Shown in pieces: positions 8,310-18,258 of a DNA stretch of 64,000 bases; position 1 is the stretch's first letter; every line of letters begins with the position of its first letter. The notes under the pieces were generated by a model. The model was not told the DNA's origin. It was given only the letters and a program-made list of their open reading frames with translations, and searched no databases. The position numbers and the translations under genes were made by a program. The DNA lies in NCBI RefSeq assembly GCF_012272825.1, contig NZ_JAAWWS010000166.1, positions 11,601-75,600 of the forward strand, given 5' to 3'. The DNA is from Wenzhouxiangella sp. XN79A (GTDB lineage Bacteria; Pseudomonadota; Gammaproteobacteria; Xanthomonadales; Wenzhouxiangellaceae).

Positions 8310-10565
8310 TCACTCGGCGATGTAGGGCTCGCCGCGCGCGTAGCGTTCGATCCGGTCGGCCATTCGCGCGATCGTGTCCTCCTGCCACGGAATCTCCTGC
8401 CGGGCTCGCTTGACGGCCAGCCGCTGCAGCGGTTCGGCCTCGTCGAAGCGGCCCGCTGCGGCCAGGCAGGCCGCCCGGGTTCCGAGATTGAACGGGTGCG
8501 GGTGCTCGACCCGCGCCAGCAGTTCGGCGATCACCTCGAGGCCGCGTGCGGCGTCGCGCGTCACCCCGCCCTCGCCGGTGCAGAGCACCCAGGCCAGGTC
8601 GTTGAACGAGTCGGGGTCGCCGGCCTCGACCCCCTGTTCGAGCAGGCGCAGTCCGGCCTCGGTTTCGCCGAGATCGAACAGGCGCAGCCCGGCATAGGCC
8701 GACCAGGCCTCGACGTCGCCCTGCTCGATCGCCCGTTCGAACCAGCCGGCGGCCGCCGATGCGCTCTGCGGCATGACGATGCCGAAGCGGCTGCGGCGGC
8801 CGAGTTCGTGGCTGGCGATGCCGATCCCGGCCTCGCTCATGTTCTTGAGCAGGCGCGTGCTGGCCGACCGATCGCGGTTGTAGGGCGGGACGTCGGTGAG
8901 CACGTCGATCGGCAGCAGGGCCAGGTCGCGGTCGCCCAGCTGGCCGAGCAGCGCGGCGATCTCGACGGCGAGCGCGTCGGCCGCCGGATCGATGTCCGGA
9001 TACGCCGTGAACAGGGCGACCAGCCGCGCGGCCGACTCGGGGTCGCCCACCATCCAACCGCTGGCCAGCCACATCCTGGCCGCTTCGGGATCATCGTCGG
9101 TCTCCAGCGCGTCATGGGCCAGCAGCCGGGCGGCCGCGGCATGCCCTCCCATCGCGGCCCGGCGCAGCTCGGCGCGCGCCTGATTGCGCTGTTCGGCCGT
9201 CGACGCCTTCACCCGGCCGGCGAAGCCGGCAGCGAACTGCGCGGCCGGAAAGCCCTTGTCGGCCGAAGCGCGCAGCAGGGTCCGGGCCCGGGACGTGTCC
9301 GGGCCCAGTTGCAGGGCCCGGATCAGCAGCGCGTGCGGATGACCCTGTTCGGCGGCCCGGCGAATCCACTCGGCCCCCTCGGCGTCGTCGCCGCCGCGTC
9401 GCTGCTCGGGCAACGCCGCCCACAGCCGGAGCAGCGCCTCGGGCCGGTCGTGGCCGGCCGCCCGCTGCATCAGCGGGCGCGCCGCGGCAGGCAGCGTGGT
9501 GTCGCCGAGCGGCAGCATGGCCACCGTGTCGGTCAGGGCGCGCGCGTGGATCTCGACCAGTTCACCGACGCGGTAGTTCGCCCAGCCGGGACCGACCGCC
9601 GAAGCGGCCCGATCGATCAGCTCGACCACGCCGGGTGCGTCGGCGTCGAGTCCGGCTTCGATCACCTGCAGCGCAGCGGCCAGCAGCCAACCCTCGGCCA
9701 GCCGGGCATCCTCCAGAACCGCGACCAGCTCATCCAACCGACCGGGCGGACACTCGGCGTCGCTGAAGCCCAGGCACAACTCGGCCAGCGACACCGCCGC
9801 ACCGATCACCCCGGCGTCCAGCGCCAGCTCCAGCGCGCGACGGGCAGCGGCCGGCGAGGTTTCGCCGGATTCGATGTCCATGTACAGGTAGCCGGTCATC
9901 GCCAGCGCATCGCCGGACAGGGCGTCGGCTTCGAGCCGGGAGCGGGCCAGCGTCATCCGGCCCAGTGGATAGGCGACGGCCGGATCGTCGGCGTGGACGC
10001 GGGCCAGCGCATCGAGCTGATCGAAGTAGTACAGCGCGGTCCGTCCCCCGGTATCGGCCAGGGCCGCTTCGAGCAGCAGGCCGGCGCCGTTCTCGGGCAC
10101 CCGGTAGCGCAACCAGCGGATCTCCAGCCCGCGCTGGCGAGCCAGCACGGCGACGTCGCCGGCGTGCAGCACCGGGACCGGGTGCCAGACCCATCGTCCA
10201 CGCTGGTCGCGCCACGCGTACTCGACCAGCGCGTCGAGCTGGGCCCGGCGCCGCGCGGCCCAGTCCGGGTCGTCGATCAGCGTGGCGCATTCGATCGCGG
10301 TGGTCAGGTCGACGAGGTCGATGCCGACCCGCTCGATGGCGTGCTCGAGCGCGCCGCGATGGCGCCGGCAGCGCTCGGCGTCGAGCTCGCCGGAGTACAG
10401 TTCCATCAAGCGGGACTCGGCTTCGGGCACCTGGTCGCCGAAGTTCGAGGCATCGATCGCATCCCAGTAGCGCTGGCCCGGGTGAGCTTGCAGGCGGGGA
10501 TCCGGCGGCACGGCGCAGCCGGCAAGCGCGAGCGAAAGAACGACGACCGTGAAAGAAGTTCGCAT
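8310..10565 (-). CDS. Lipoprotein with Sel1/TPR-like helical repeats
   Basis: A 751-residue lipoprotein: the start MRTSFTVVVLSLALAGC gives a lipobox LAGC with Cys at 17. The rest is almost all helix-turn-helix, with Sel1-type units such as EGAEWIRRAAEQGHPHAL, GWFERAIEQGDVEAW, AGLRLLEQGVEAGDPDSFNDLA in the second half. Such solenoids usually mediate protein contacts in the periplasm or at the outer membrane. No enzyme domain is seen. The ATG at 10565 is preferred over upstream codons because it sets the lipobox correctly. It is divergent from the FGE-like gene, with 196 bases between. Confidence 0.75.
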   Translation of the reverse strand: MRTSFTVVVLSLALAGCAVPPDPRLQAHPGQRYWDAIDASNFGDQVPEAESRLMELYSGELDAERCRRHRGALEHAIERVGIDLVDLTTAIECATLIDDPDWAARRRAQLDALVEYAWRDQRGRWVWHPVPVLHAGDVAVLARQRGLEIRWLRYRVPENGAGLLLEAALADTGGRTALYYFDQLDALARVHADDPAVAYPLGRMTLARSRLEADALSGDALAMTGYLYMDIESGETSPAAARRALELALDAGVIGAAVSLAELCLGFSDAECPPGRLDELVAVLEDARLAEGWLLAAALQVIEAGLDADAPGVVELIDRAASAVGPGWANYRVGELVEIHARALTDTVAMLPLGDTTLPAAARPLMQRAAGHDRPEALLRLWAALPEQRRGGDDAEGAEWIRRAAEQGHPHALLIRALQLGPDTSRARTLLRASADKGFPAAQFAAGFAGRVKASTAEQRNQARAELRRAAMGGHAAAARLLAHDALETDDDPEAARMWLASGWMVGDPESAARLVALFTAYPDIDPAADALAVEIAALLGQLGDRDLALLPIDVLTDVPPYNRDRSASTRLLKNMSEAGIGIASHELGRRSRFGIVMPQSASAAAGWFERAIEQGDVEAWSAYAGLRLFDLGETEAGLRLLEQGVEAGDPDSFNDLAWVLCTGEGGVTRDAARGLEVIAELLARVEHPHPFNLGTRAACLAAAGRFDEAEPLQRLAVKRARQEIPWQEDTIARMADRIERYARGEPYIAE

Positions 10566-10761
10566 GAAGACCGGATCCCCTGCCTGCCAGGGGTCGAGTA
10601 TACGAAAGGCCTGGCTGCGACCGTCGGGCCCGGCGCGATCGGGATCCATCCGGCCCGCATCGAGCGTTCCCATGCGTGCTGGATCACAACGCGAACATTT
10701 TCATGGGTGCCGCATCACGACGTACGCGGTACCATTGAGGGCACTGTAGGGGCAGGCGCCG

Positions 10762-12603
10762 ATGACTCCACTCGAATACTACGTCGCCGATTGGCTGCAG
10801 CGCGAAGGCCGCGTACCCGATGATGCACTGACGCGGCTTCCGCCGGAAGTGGGCGCGGAGGTCGAACGCCGCGCCGAGCTCGAGTCCGTGGCCGAACGGC
10901 TTGCCGCCGAGCGGCCCGAACTGGCCGCGAAGCGGCGGATCGTGCTCGGCATCCAGGCCCGGATCCAGGCCCGCGGCGGCCAGCTCTCGACCAGCGAACG
11001 CGAGGACCTGATTCGACGCGCGCAGCCCACGGGCTGGGGCGCGCACGACGTCGACCGATTGATCGAGGCGGCGCTGCAGCGCATCCAGGCTCCCCCTCGA
11101 AACGCAGACGCGCCGAACGACGAGCCCGCTGCCGCGGCGACCGCCGGGGCCGCTTCACCGGCCCGGTCGATCGCCGCGGGCATTCGCGCGCCGGCTCTCG
11201 TCACCGTGTTCGGCGTAGTCAGCGCACTCGGCATGGTCGTGCTGGCCGGCGGCTACTGGTTGCTGCGCGACGACGCACCGGGCCCGGCCAGCGCGTCGGC
11301 CGGCCCTGGCGGCGGCGAACCGATGCCGGCCGCACAGGTCCGCACCGCGCAGCAGCTGCTGGGACGGCTGGGCCACCCGGTTCCGGAATCGGGCCGCTTC
11401 GATGCCGCGACCCGGGCCGCGCTGGATCGCGCGCTGCCGCAGTACGCCGGCCTGCAGGAGCTCCGGCCGTGGCTGGTCGACCAGCTGCAGACCGCGCTCG
11501 ATGAGCGCGATGATGCGGCCTGGACGGCCGCCCGTGAGACCGGCACCGTCGCTGCCGTGACCGATTACCTCGAGCGCTACCCCGAAGGACGCAACGTCGA
11601 CGCCGCGCGTGAACGAATGGTCTCGCTGGGCGCCGCCGAGCAGCGTGCCGACCTGGTGCGTGCGCTGCAGCAGGAGCTGAACCGTCTCGGACGGCGCGTG
11701 GCCGAAACCGGGGAACTCGACCCGGCCACCCGGGCGGCCATGGTCGGCTTTCCCGGCCCGATGCCCGGACAGACCCGCGCAAGCCTGGGCGCTGCGCTCG
11801 AGGCCCTGCGTGAACTGCGCCGCTGGCCGGTGCCGGACGGCGGCAGCTTCCGTGATTGCTCGACCTGCCCGGACATGGTCGCGATTCCGGCCGGTCGCTT
11901 CGTCATGGGCAGTCCGCCCGACGAGCGCATGCGCTCGCCCACCGAGGGCCCGCAACGCGAGGTCGACGTGGCGCGCTTCGCGCTTTCGCGCACCGAAGTC
12001 ACCCACGGCGAGTGGCTGGCCTGCGTCAACGACGGCGTCTGCCCGAGCCTGCCGATTCCGGAACAGGGCGACCTGCGCCGGCTGCCCGTCACGCACGTCG
12101 GCATGACCGATGCCCTGTTCTACTTCCGCTGGCTGCGCGACCGGACCGGCTTCGACTATCGACTGCCGACCGAAGCCGAATGGGAATACGCCGCCCGCGC
12201 CGGCACCACCACGCGCTATGCCACCGGCGAATGCATCACCTCCGACCAGGCCAACTTCGACGCCCGGCTGACGTCGGGCGACTGCCCGCGCGGCGACTAC
12301 CGCGGGGCGGTCCTGCCGGTCGCCAGCTTCGCGCCGAACGCGTTCGGCCTGTACGACATGCACGGCAACCTGCTCGAACCGGTCCGCGACTGCTGGAACA
12401 GCGACTACCAGGGCGCGCCCGACGACGGCAGCGCCTGGGAAGCCGGCGACTGCGGCCGCTCGCCGCTGCGTGGCGGATCGTGGAACAGCTCCGACCGGGA
12501 CCTGCGCTCGGCGGCCCGGATCCGGCCCAGCCCGATCGAGCGCAACCCGGAAAACGGCTTGCGGGTTGCCGTGTCGCTCGAGCCCGGGCCGGCCGCCCCC
12601 TGA
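10762..12603 (+). CDS. Membrane-anchored SUMF1/FGE-like protein with peptidoglycan-binding-like repeats
   Basis: 613 residues: a soluble N-terminal helical region (1-130), one membrane helix (about 142-172), two segments resembling peptidoglycan_binding_1 repeats (QQLLGRLGHPVPESGRFDAATRAAL near 195-220 and ELNRLGRRVAETGELDPATRAAM near 310), then a C-terminal SUMF1/formylglycine-generating-enzyme domain (about 365-605: MVAIPAGRFVMGS, RLPTEAEWEYAARAG, LYDMHGN, LRGGSWNSS). True FGEs carry a Cys pair in the RGGSW-x-C region; here it reads RGGSWNSSDRDLRSAAR with no Cys, so it is probably a non-catalytic SUMF1 fold. Peptides longer than 20 residues are not implied here as exact repeats. Confidence 0.8.
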   Translation: MTPLEYYVADWLQREGRVPDDALTRLPPEVGAEVERRAELESVAERLAAERPELAAKRRIVLGIQARIQARGGQLSTSEREDLIRRAQPTGWGAHDVDRLIEAALQRIQAPPRNADAPNDEPAAAATAGAASPARSIAAGIRAPALVTVFGVVSALGMVVLAGGYWLLRDDAPGPASASAGPGGGEPMPAAQVRTAQQLLGRLGHPVPESGRFDAATRAALDRALPQYAGLQELRPWLVDQLQTALDERDDAAWTAARETGTVAAVTDYLERYPEGRNVDAARERMVSLGAAEQRADLVRALQQELNRLGRRVAETGELDPATRAAMVGFPGPMPGQTRASLGAALEALRELRRWPVPDGGSFRDCSTCPDMVAIPAGRFVMGSPPDERMRSPTEGPQREVDVARFALSRTEVTHGEWLACVNDGVCPSLPIPEQGDLRRLPVTHVGMTDALFYFRWLRDRTGFDYRLPTEAEWEYAARAGTTTRYATGECITSDQANFDARLTSGDCPRGDYRGAVLPVASFAPNAFGLYDMHGNLLEPVRDCWNSDYQGAPDDGSAWEAGDCGRSPLRGGSWNSSDRDLRSAARIRPSPIERNPENGLRVAVSLEPGPAAP

Positions 12604-12689
12604 GCCCGATTTCGAGCCCGCGCCCGGGCATCGGGTCAAGCGTCCCGACCTGTCCGGCGGCGCCCGGCACCGCGCCGCTCGACCCGGCC

Positions 12690-13898
12690 TCAGGTCACCG
12701 GCGTCCGGGCCGGCGCGAATCCGGCATTGCCGTTGACGACCACCCGGTTGCGACCGGCCTGCTTGGCGCGGTACAGGGCCTGGTCGGCGCGCTGCAGCGC
12801 GGCATCGAACGGCTCGTCGGCCGGAGTCAAGGCCAGGCCGATGCTGACGGTGACCTGGATCGGGCCGTCCGGGCCGTCCAGCGACTGCCGCGCCAGCTCG
12901 GTGCGGAGCTGTTCGGCCAGCCGCTCGGCCTCGGCGAGCCCGGCATCCGGCCGCAGGAACAGGAATTCCTCGCCGCCCATGCGGGCCACCAGGTCGGCGG
13001 GCTCGGCGTTGTGCATCAGGCCCTCGCTCAGCGTGGCAAGCAGTCGATCGCCGATGGCATGGCCATAGCGGTCGTTGACGGCCTTGAACTCATCGGCGTC
13101 GATGACCAGCAGCGCCCGGCAGGATGCCGCCGCCGGGTCGGCCGCCCGCTCGGCCAGCGCTTCGCGCAGCCCGCGCCGGTTCAACAGGCCGGTCAGCCAG
13201 TCGCGACGCGCCTGCTCGGCGTGACGCGAGGTGATCTCGGCGTACTGCAGGGCGACGAAGCCGACGGCCAGCGACAGCATGAACAGCATCGAACCGACGC
13301 TGAACAGGATGCCGTGATAGCCGGCCGGCACCCGGGCGGTGGTCGGCAGCACCCCGCCGACACTGCCGTAGGCCCAGACCATCAAAACGGCATAGGCGAT
13401 CGTGATCCAGCGCAGCGCGCGGTAGATGCCCGCCATCTCGCGCCGCGGGGCGGCCGTGAGCAGGGCCTGCAGCGCCAGCAGGTAGACGACCTGCCCGCTG
13501 GCCGTGGTCAGGATCCGGAAGCGCGCATTGGGCATCCACCATTCCCAGAGCAGCAGGCTGGCCATCGAAACGCCGACGATCAGCGCCACCAGGCCGTGCC
13601 GGACCGGTCGGCCTGCGAAGCGCCAGAAACCGATCAGGATGAACGCCGAGCTCAGTCCGAAGCCAAGGTGGTTGATCACGACGGTGACCGATTCCAGCGG
13701 CAGGTAGCGGTAGGTGAACACCAGCAGTGCCAGGCCGTGTACGGCCAGGCCGGCCGCCCACCAGCGCGCGCCGGCCAGCCGCACCTGCCGGCTGCCGGTC
13801 CAGAGGATCAGGCCGGCCAGGGTCAACTGGATGATCGCCCGCGCCACCGCCAGGGTCGGAATGTCGATGTTCGGAAGGATCAGGCCGGAGAGATTCAT
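12690..13898 (-). CDS. Membrane diguanylate cyclase (GGDEF)
   Basis: 402 residues. The first 220 form about seven transmembrane helices (a MASE-like sensor of unknown ligand), followed by a GGDEF domain: RRDWLTGLLNRRGL, the metal-binding DADEFKAVND, and the active-site loop MGGEEF. The substrate GTP would be turned into c-di-GMP. The RxxD product-inhibition site expected five residues before the GGEEF motif is replaced by EPAD, so feedback control through the I-site is probably lost. It starts at the ATG at 13898. Confidence 0.9.
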   Translation of the reverse strand: MNLSGLILPNIDIPTLAVARAIIQLTLAGLILWTGSRQVRLAGARWWAAGLAVHGLALLVFTYRYLPLESVTVVINHLGFGLSSAFILIGFWRFAGRPVRHGLVALIVGVSMASLLLWEWWMPNARFRILTTASGQVVYLLALQALLTAAPRREMAGIYRALRWITIAYAVLMVWAYGSVGGVLPTTARVPAGYHGILFSVGSMLFMLSLAVGFVALQYAEITSRHAEQARRDWLTGLLNRRGLREALAERAADPAAASCRALLVIDADEFKAVNDRYGHAIGDRLLATLSEGLMHNAEPADLVARMGGEEFLFLRPDAGLAEAERLAEQLRTELARQSLDGPDGPIQVTVSIGLALTPADEPFDAALQRADQALYRAKQAGRNRVVVNGNAGFAPARTPVT

Positions 13899-14014
13899 TG
13901 CAAGCCGGCCGAATACGGCGGGACAGTCCAGCGGCGCATCCTACACCGACCCGGTGACCGAGAACCGGGTTTGCTCGCGAACCGGTCGAGCGACCGGCGC
14001 GCACGCCCGTTCGT

Positions 14015-14495
14015 TCAGGCCGCTCGAAGCGCCCTCGGCCTGCGCCGGAGACGGAACGCGATACCGTGGGCACCATGGCGATCAGCAGGCCGATGGCCAG
14101 CCCGATCGCGATGTACATGCGGGTCATCGGCGTGTCGATATCGTGGCAGTGGTTCCAGAGTTCGACGATCTTCCCGTTTTCGATGCGGAAGACGTTGACG
14201 ATGGGAATGGCCGTCGCGCCGAACAGCACTCGGCCGATCCACGTCTCCGGCTCGAACGCCATCGTGCCGTTGTCCCAGAAGCGGTCGGCAATGTGCTTCT
14301 GCTCGATCGCCGGCTCGACCCCGCCCTTGCGATCGCCGATGTCATGGACGACGTACCGTACCCCCCCAGGTCCCGGTAGAAGTTCAGTGCGATCTGCTTG
14401 TTGGCCGCGTCCTGCGTTCGACCTTCTTCATCGACCCGGGCGTGAGCGAGATGGGGCAGGAGGATCAGTACGATCAGCGCAGCACGAGGGATCAT
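14015..14495 (-). pseudogene. Frameshifted SnoaL/NTF2-like exported protein
   Basis: The ATG at 14495 opens a signal peptide (MIPRAALIVLILLPHLAHA) and the start of an NTF2-fold domain (NKQIALNFYRDLGG). The frame is then lost at a run of seven C on the plus strand (14361-14367). The continuation is intact in another frame: YVVHDIGDRKGGVEP, then RFWDNGTMAFEPETW, NVFRIENGKIVELWNHC, as in SnoaL-like ester-cyclase-type proteins. Adding one base to the run restores one reading frame. The 3' part lacks its own stop and a second shift near 14060 would be needed to reach the stop at 14015. A sequencing error in the homopolymer cannot be excluded. Confidence 0.65.
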
Positions 14496-14676
14496 CGACG
14501 TTCTCCAGCCAGGCCGGAATCGCGAGAAGGAATGCCGCGGGTCCGGCGAATCGCACTTCACGGGGCTCAGGCCGGCCGCCTGCGATTCCTCCGGAACGAG
14601 GCTCCGTTCGCAAGGCTCTGGCACCATATACCGATAGGCTGCGCGCTTCGCAGCTGCTTTGTCGGGAGAGCCACGA

Positions 14677-15993
14677 ATGAAAAGCGACGCCGCAACGAAG
14701 ATCGTCATCGTCGGCGGCGGCTCCGGCGGGCTGAAACTCGCCACCCGCCTGGGCAGGCGCTATCGCCGCGACGCCGACGTGGCGGTGACGCTGGTCGACG
14801 GCACGCTGACCCACGTCTGGAAGCCGCTGCTGCACGAGATCGCGGCCGGCACGCTGGATATTCACGAAGACGAATGCAACTACCTGGCACATGCCCGGCG
14901 GCATCATTTCCGGTTCGTCTGGGGCCGGATGCAGGGGCTGGACACGGCGCGGCGTCGGATCGTGCTGGAACCGCTGGACGGCAACGGCGACGGCAACACC
15001 GTCCCGACCCGCGAACTGGCCTACGACGTGCTGGTGCTGGCGGTCGGCGGGATCAGCGACGATTTCGGCGTTCCCGGGGTGGCCGAGCACTGCTACCGGC
15101 TGGACTCCGCGCCCGAGGCCGAACGGTTCCGCCGCAGCCTGCTCGAGGCCTACCTGCGCGCCGGGCAGTCCGGGGTGACGCCCGAGCCGGGTGATCTCGA
15201 CGTCGCCATCGTCGGCGGCGGCGCGACGGGGGTCGAACTGGCCGCCGAGCTCGACAAGATGCGCCACGAGCTCAACGAGTACGGTGCGGTCGGTATCGAT
15301 ACGGTCGAAGACACACGGATGACGCTGATCGAGCGCGTACCGCGGCTGCTGCCCGGCCTGCCGGAGGAGCTGGCCGCAAGCACCGAGCGCGAGCTGGTGG
15401 CTCGCGGCATCGATGTCCGGACCGGCGAGGCCGTGTCGAAGGTCACCGCCGAGGGCGTCTACACCGCGAGCGACGAGTTCATCCCGGCATGCTTCTCCGT
15501 GTGGGCGGCCGGGATCCGCGGCCAGGCCTTCCTGTCCGAGATCGAGGGGATCGAGGTCAATCGCCGAAACCAGGTGCAGGTCAAGCGCACGCTGCAGACC
15601 ACCACCGACGAGCGGATCTTCGCGCTGGGCGACTGCGCCGCCTGCCCGCTGGACGACGCGGGCTCGGGCTTCGTGCCGCCGCGCGCCCAGGCCGCCGATC
15701 AGCAGTCGAAGTTCCTCGCCGCGCAGATCCCGCGCTTCCTCGCCGACCGCGAGCTCGAGCACTACGTCTACAAGGACCGGGGCTCGCTGGTGTCGCTGGA
15801 CGACACCGCCGTCGGCACCCTGATGGGCGCGCTGATGGGCAACGTGAACTTCGAGGGCTGGGCCGCGCGCTTCAGCTATCGCATGCTGTACCGCTCGCAC
15901 CAGCGCGCGCTGCACGGTTCGTTCCGGACCCTGGTGCTGTGGATTTCGGACATCATCGGCCGGCGCACGAAGCCGAGATTGAAGCTGCACTGA
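14677..15993 (+). CDS. ndh: Type II NADH dehydrogenase (NAD(P)/FAD-dependent oxidoreductase)
   Basis: 438-residue NDH-2-type flavoprotein that passes electrons from NADH to quinone at the inner membrane without pumping protons. Two Rossmann motifs are visible: IVIVGGGSGGLKLA near the N-terminus (FAD) and VAIVGGGATGVELAAEL near residue 180 (NADH), plus the quinone/FAD-side IFALGDCAAC and a C-terminal amphipathic/membrane-associating tail. The ATG at 14677 is chosen because GGGAGAG-like Shine-Dalgarno sequence (GGGAGAG, 14664-14670) lies six bases before it; a GTG at 14659 is also in frame. Confidence 0.9.
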   Translation: MKSDAATKIVIVGGGSGGLKLATRLGRRYRRDADVAVTLVDGTLTHVWKPLLHEIAAGTLDIHEDECNYLAHARRHHFRFVWGRMQGLDTARRRIVLEPLDGNGDGNTVPTRELAYDVLVLAVGGISDDFGVPGVAEHCYRLDSAPEAERFRRSLLEAYLRAGQSGVTPEPGDLDVAIVGGGATGVELAAELDKMRHELNEYGAVGIDTVEDTRMTLIERVPRLLPGLPEELAASTERELVARGIDVRTGEAVSKVTAEGVYTASDEFIPACFSVWAAGIRGQAFLSEIEGIEVNRRNQVQVKRTLQTTTDERIFALGDCAACPLDDAGSGFVPPRAQAADQQSKFLAAQIPRFLADRELEHYVYKDRGSLVSLDDTAVGTLMGALMGNVNFEGWAARFSYRMLYRSHQRALHGSFRTLVLWISDIIGRRTKPRLKLH

Positions 15994-16014
15994 TCGCCGG
16001 GACGATTCGGCGTG

Positions 16015-17538
16015 TCACGCGTCGGCGGCGGCCCAGGCCACGCGGTCACGGCCGTCCGACTTGGCCCGGTAGAGCGCTCGATCGGCGCGCTTGATCAGCG
16101 TGTCGAGCGCCTCGCCGGGTCCGAGTTCGGCCACGCCGATGCTCGCGCGCAGTTCGACTCTGTCCGAGCCGACGCGAAGCGGCTGCCGGTGGAGCGCCTC
16201 GAGAAGCCGCTCGGCCACGCGTCGCGCGCCTTCGAGATCGGTGCTCGGCAGCAACACGGCAAACTCCTCGCCGCCGAAGCGTGCGGGCAGGTCGCCAGCC
16301 CGGGCGTTGTTCCGCAGGCAATCGGAAAATTCTTCCAGTGCGCGATCGCCGACGTGGTGCCCGTAGCGATCGTTCACGCGCTTGAAGTGGTCGAGGTCGA
16401 TCATCAGCAGGGACACGGGGATGCCGTTCCTGCCCGCCTCACGGATCGCACCTTCGGCCCGCTGGAAGAAGGCCCGTCTGTTCGGCAGGCGCGTCAGCGA
16501 ATCGCTGAGCGCCAGCCGCGACAATTCGCTTCCGTAGCGCCGCTGGCGCCACAGCGGCAGCATCAGCAGCAGGGCCTCGGCTTCGAAGTGATAGGCACGC
16601 TGCGCCAGCGTGGGCACGGAAAGACGCTCGAGCAGCGTCCGCGCCACGTGTCCATCCGCGAGCGCGGCCGGAAACCGACCCTGCTGCAGCGCGAGTCGTG
16701 CCTGCTCGAGCACGACCATCGCCAGCCCGAAGTCATCGCCGGCGTCGCGATAGCGATTCTCGAGGTCGTCGAGGTCATCGGACAGGCCGTCGAGCCGCTC
16801 GGCGTTCATCAGGACCTGGACGCGGGCGAAGCGCGCGTCGGCTTCCGCCATCGGATCACCGATCTCGACGGCGGTCCGCGCCGCCCGTCGGTAGGTGGAC
16901 GAGGCACGTTCCGTATCGCCGAATTCGCGGTGCAGCACGGCCAGCATCATCTCGGCGTCGTAGCGGGCCGTGGCCTCGACATCCCGCTCCGAGATAAGTT
17001 GCTGAAGATCGGAAGCGAAGGAGAGCGCATCGGAATAGATCCGCGCGCCGAGCGCCACCTGCACGGCGACGGCCAGCGCTTCGGCGCGCTCGGTGGCCGG
17101 GACAGCGGCATCGAGGAGACCCAGCGCCCGGCGGCTGGCCGCCAGCGATCGCTCCTGTTCGCCGAGCGAGAAGGCCACCGTGGCCCGCGTCCGATACCAG
17201 CGCGAACGCAAGGCATCGTCGACCTCATCGAGCCGTTCCCGGGCTTCGTCGAGGGCCTGCTCGGCCTGCCGCGAAGCGCCGAGCATCAAACGCCCTCGGG
17301 CCAGCACGATGGCGCGCCGGATCGCCTCGGCGGCATCGCCCGGCTCGACGGCGGCTGCCCGCTCGACCGCGGCGGCAGGCGATCCGGTCAGCAAGGCTTC
17401 GGCGCGTTCGATCTCGTCGGCGGAGGCCGCGGAAAGCGGCAACGTCGCCAGGGCCAGGAGACAGCGCAGGACCCACCTCGGCCGGAGCGGGGCGTTTCCG
17501 GACGCACCGAAGCGCGCGATGACGAAGGAACGAGGCAT
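16015..17538 (-). CDS. TPR-GGDEF diguanylate cyclase with signal peptide
   Basis: 507 residues. An N-terminal hydrophobic segment (about 22-40, ending SAASA) resembles a signal peptide or anchor, followed by a helical TPR-like region to about 340. A GGDEF domain follows (LTRLPNRRAFF, MIDLDHFKRVNDRYG, FGGEEF). The I-site RAGD sits five residues before GGEEF, so product inhibition is likely retained. I see no clear second membrane helix before the GGDEF (only LLLMLPLW near 325), which is odd because the cyclase should be cytosolic; the N-terminal segment may act as an uncleaved anchor. Similar architecture recurs at 44757. Confidence 0.85.
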   Translation of the reverse strand: MPRSFVIARFGASGNAPLRPRWVLRCLLALATLPLSAASADEIERAEALLTGSPAAAVERAAAVEPGDAAEAIRRAIVLARGRLMLGASRQAEQALDEARERLDEVDDALRSRWYRTRATVAFSLGEQERSLAASRRALGLLDAAVPATERAEALAVAVQVALGARIYSDALSFASDLQQLISERDVEATARYDAEMMLAVLHREFGDTERASSTYRRAARTAVEIGDPMAEADARFARVQVLMNAERLDGLSDDLDDLENRYRDAGDDFGLAMVVLEQARLALQQGRFPAALADGHVARTLLERLSVPTLAQRAYHFEAEALLLMLPLWRQRRYGSELSRLALSDSLTRLPNRRAFFQRAEGAIREAGRNGIPVSLLMIDLDHFKRVNDRYGHHVGDRALEEFSDCLRNNARAGDLPARFGGEEFAVLLPSTDLEGARRVAERLLEALHRQPLRVGSDRVELRASIGVAELGPGEALDTLIKRADRALYRAKSDGRDRVAWAAADA

Positions 17539-17746
17539 CGACAGGATGATTTCGGGTCGGAACGATCACTCGCTCGGCAGTTTCGAGCGTCGAGTACAGG
17601 CCGCGGGCCTGGCAGGACCAACCACCATCGGTCGCGTTCCGGTCGAGGCCGCATCATCGGCCTCGGAAGCCACGGGTTGGGATTCCTCGATCGGCGAAGC
17701 GATGCCGCTATCATGTCTGTAGACGTCCCTGCTACAGGAGAACCCC

Positions 17747-18139
17747 GTGCGGAAATTCCTTGCCCTGGTTTGCGCCGGCCTGCTGCTCGCCGGCTGCGGT
17801 GAACGGGAGGCGGCCGAAGCCGCATCGTCGGCGGAGGACGGCTCCGGGACCGTCAGCGGCACGCTGGACGGCGTGCCGTTTCGCCTCGAGGCCCGCTGCA
17901 TCGATCATCCGACCGACCGGTTCCGCTTCCGGTCCGAAGAAAGCAACGGCATGCGGCTGTCCGGCATGCAGCGCGGCGACAAGCTGATCGTCGACTACAC
18001 GGACGGAGCGTCGAATTTCAGCACCCCGAACCTCGAGACCTTCGAGAAGAGCGCCACGGGCGCCAGCGGTTCGGGTGCGCTGTTCGCCGAAGGCGGCGGA
18101 GCGAACGTCGACCTCGTGTTCCAGCTTCGCTGCGACTGA
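17747..18139 (+). CDS. Small lipoprotein of unknown function
   Basis: 130 residues beginning with GTG and MRKFLALVCAGLLLAGC, giving a lipobox with Cys at 17. The mature part is a small beta-rich domain (GTVSGTLDGVPFRLEARC to VDLVFQLRC) with two Cys that may pair. No known family was recognised. AGGAG lies just upstream of the start (CAGGAGAACCCC). It is convergent with the large secreted protein gene; the 119 bases between hold only GC-rich inverted repeats and no T-run. Confidence 0.7.
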   Translation: MRKFLALVCAGLLLAGCGEREAAEAASSAEDGSGTVSGTLDGVPFRLEARCIDHPTDRFRFRSEESNGMRLSGMQRGDKLIVDYTDGASNFSTPNLETFEKSATGASGSGALFAEGGGANVDLVFQLRCD

Positions 18140-18258
18140 CGCGGAAGGAACACAAGTCCGGTCGGCATCGTCGCATCTCGAGCCTCGATCGCCTCGTGCG
18201 TTCGACCGGGTCCCGACGCGCCGGCGCGCCCGCCCTCTCGCGGGTCCCGAACCACCGC

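Noticed and set aside
8193-10823. 876-codon plus-strand frame opposite the lipoprotein gene
   Set aside because: Codon shadow in high-GC DNA; the minus strand holds the signal peptide and Sel1-like repeats.
14361-14367. Programmed frameshift at the C-run
   Set aside because: No slippery heptamer with downstream structure and no stop context that would make it functional; decay or error is simpler.
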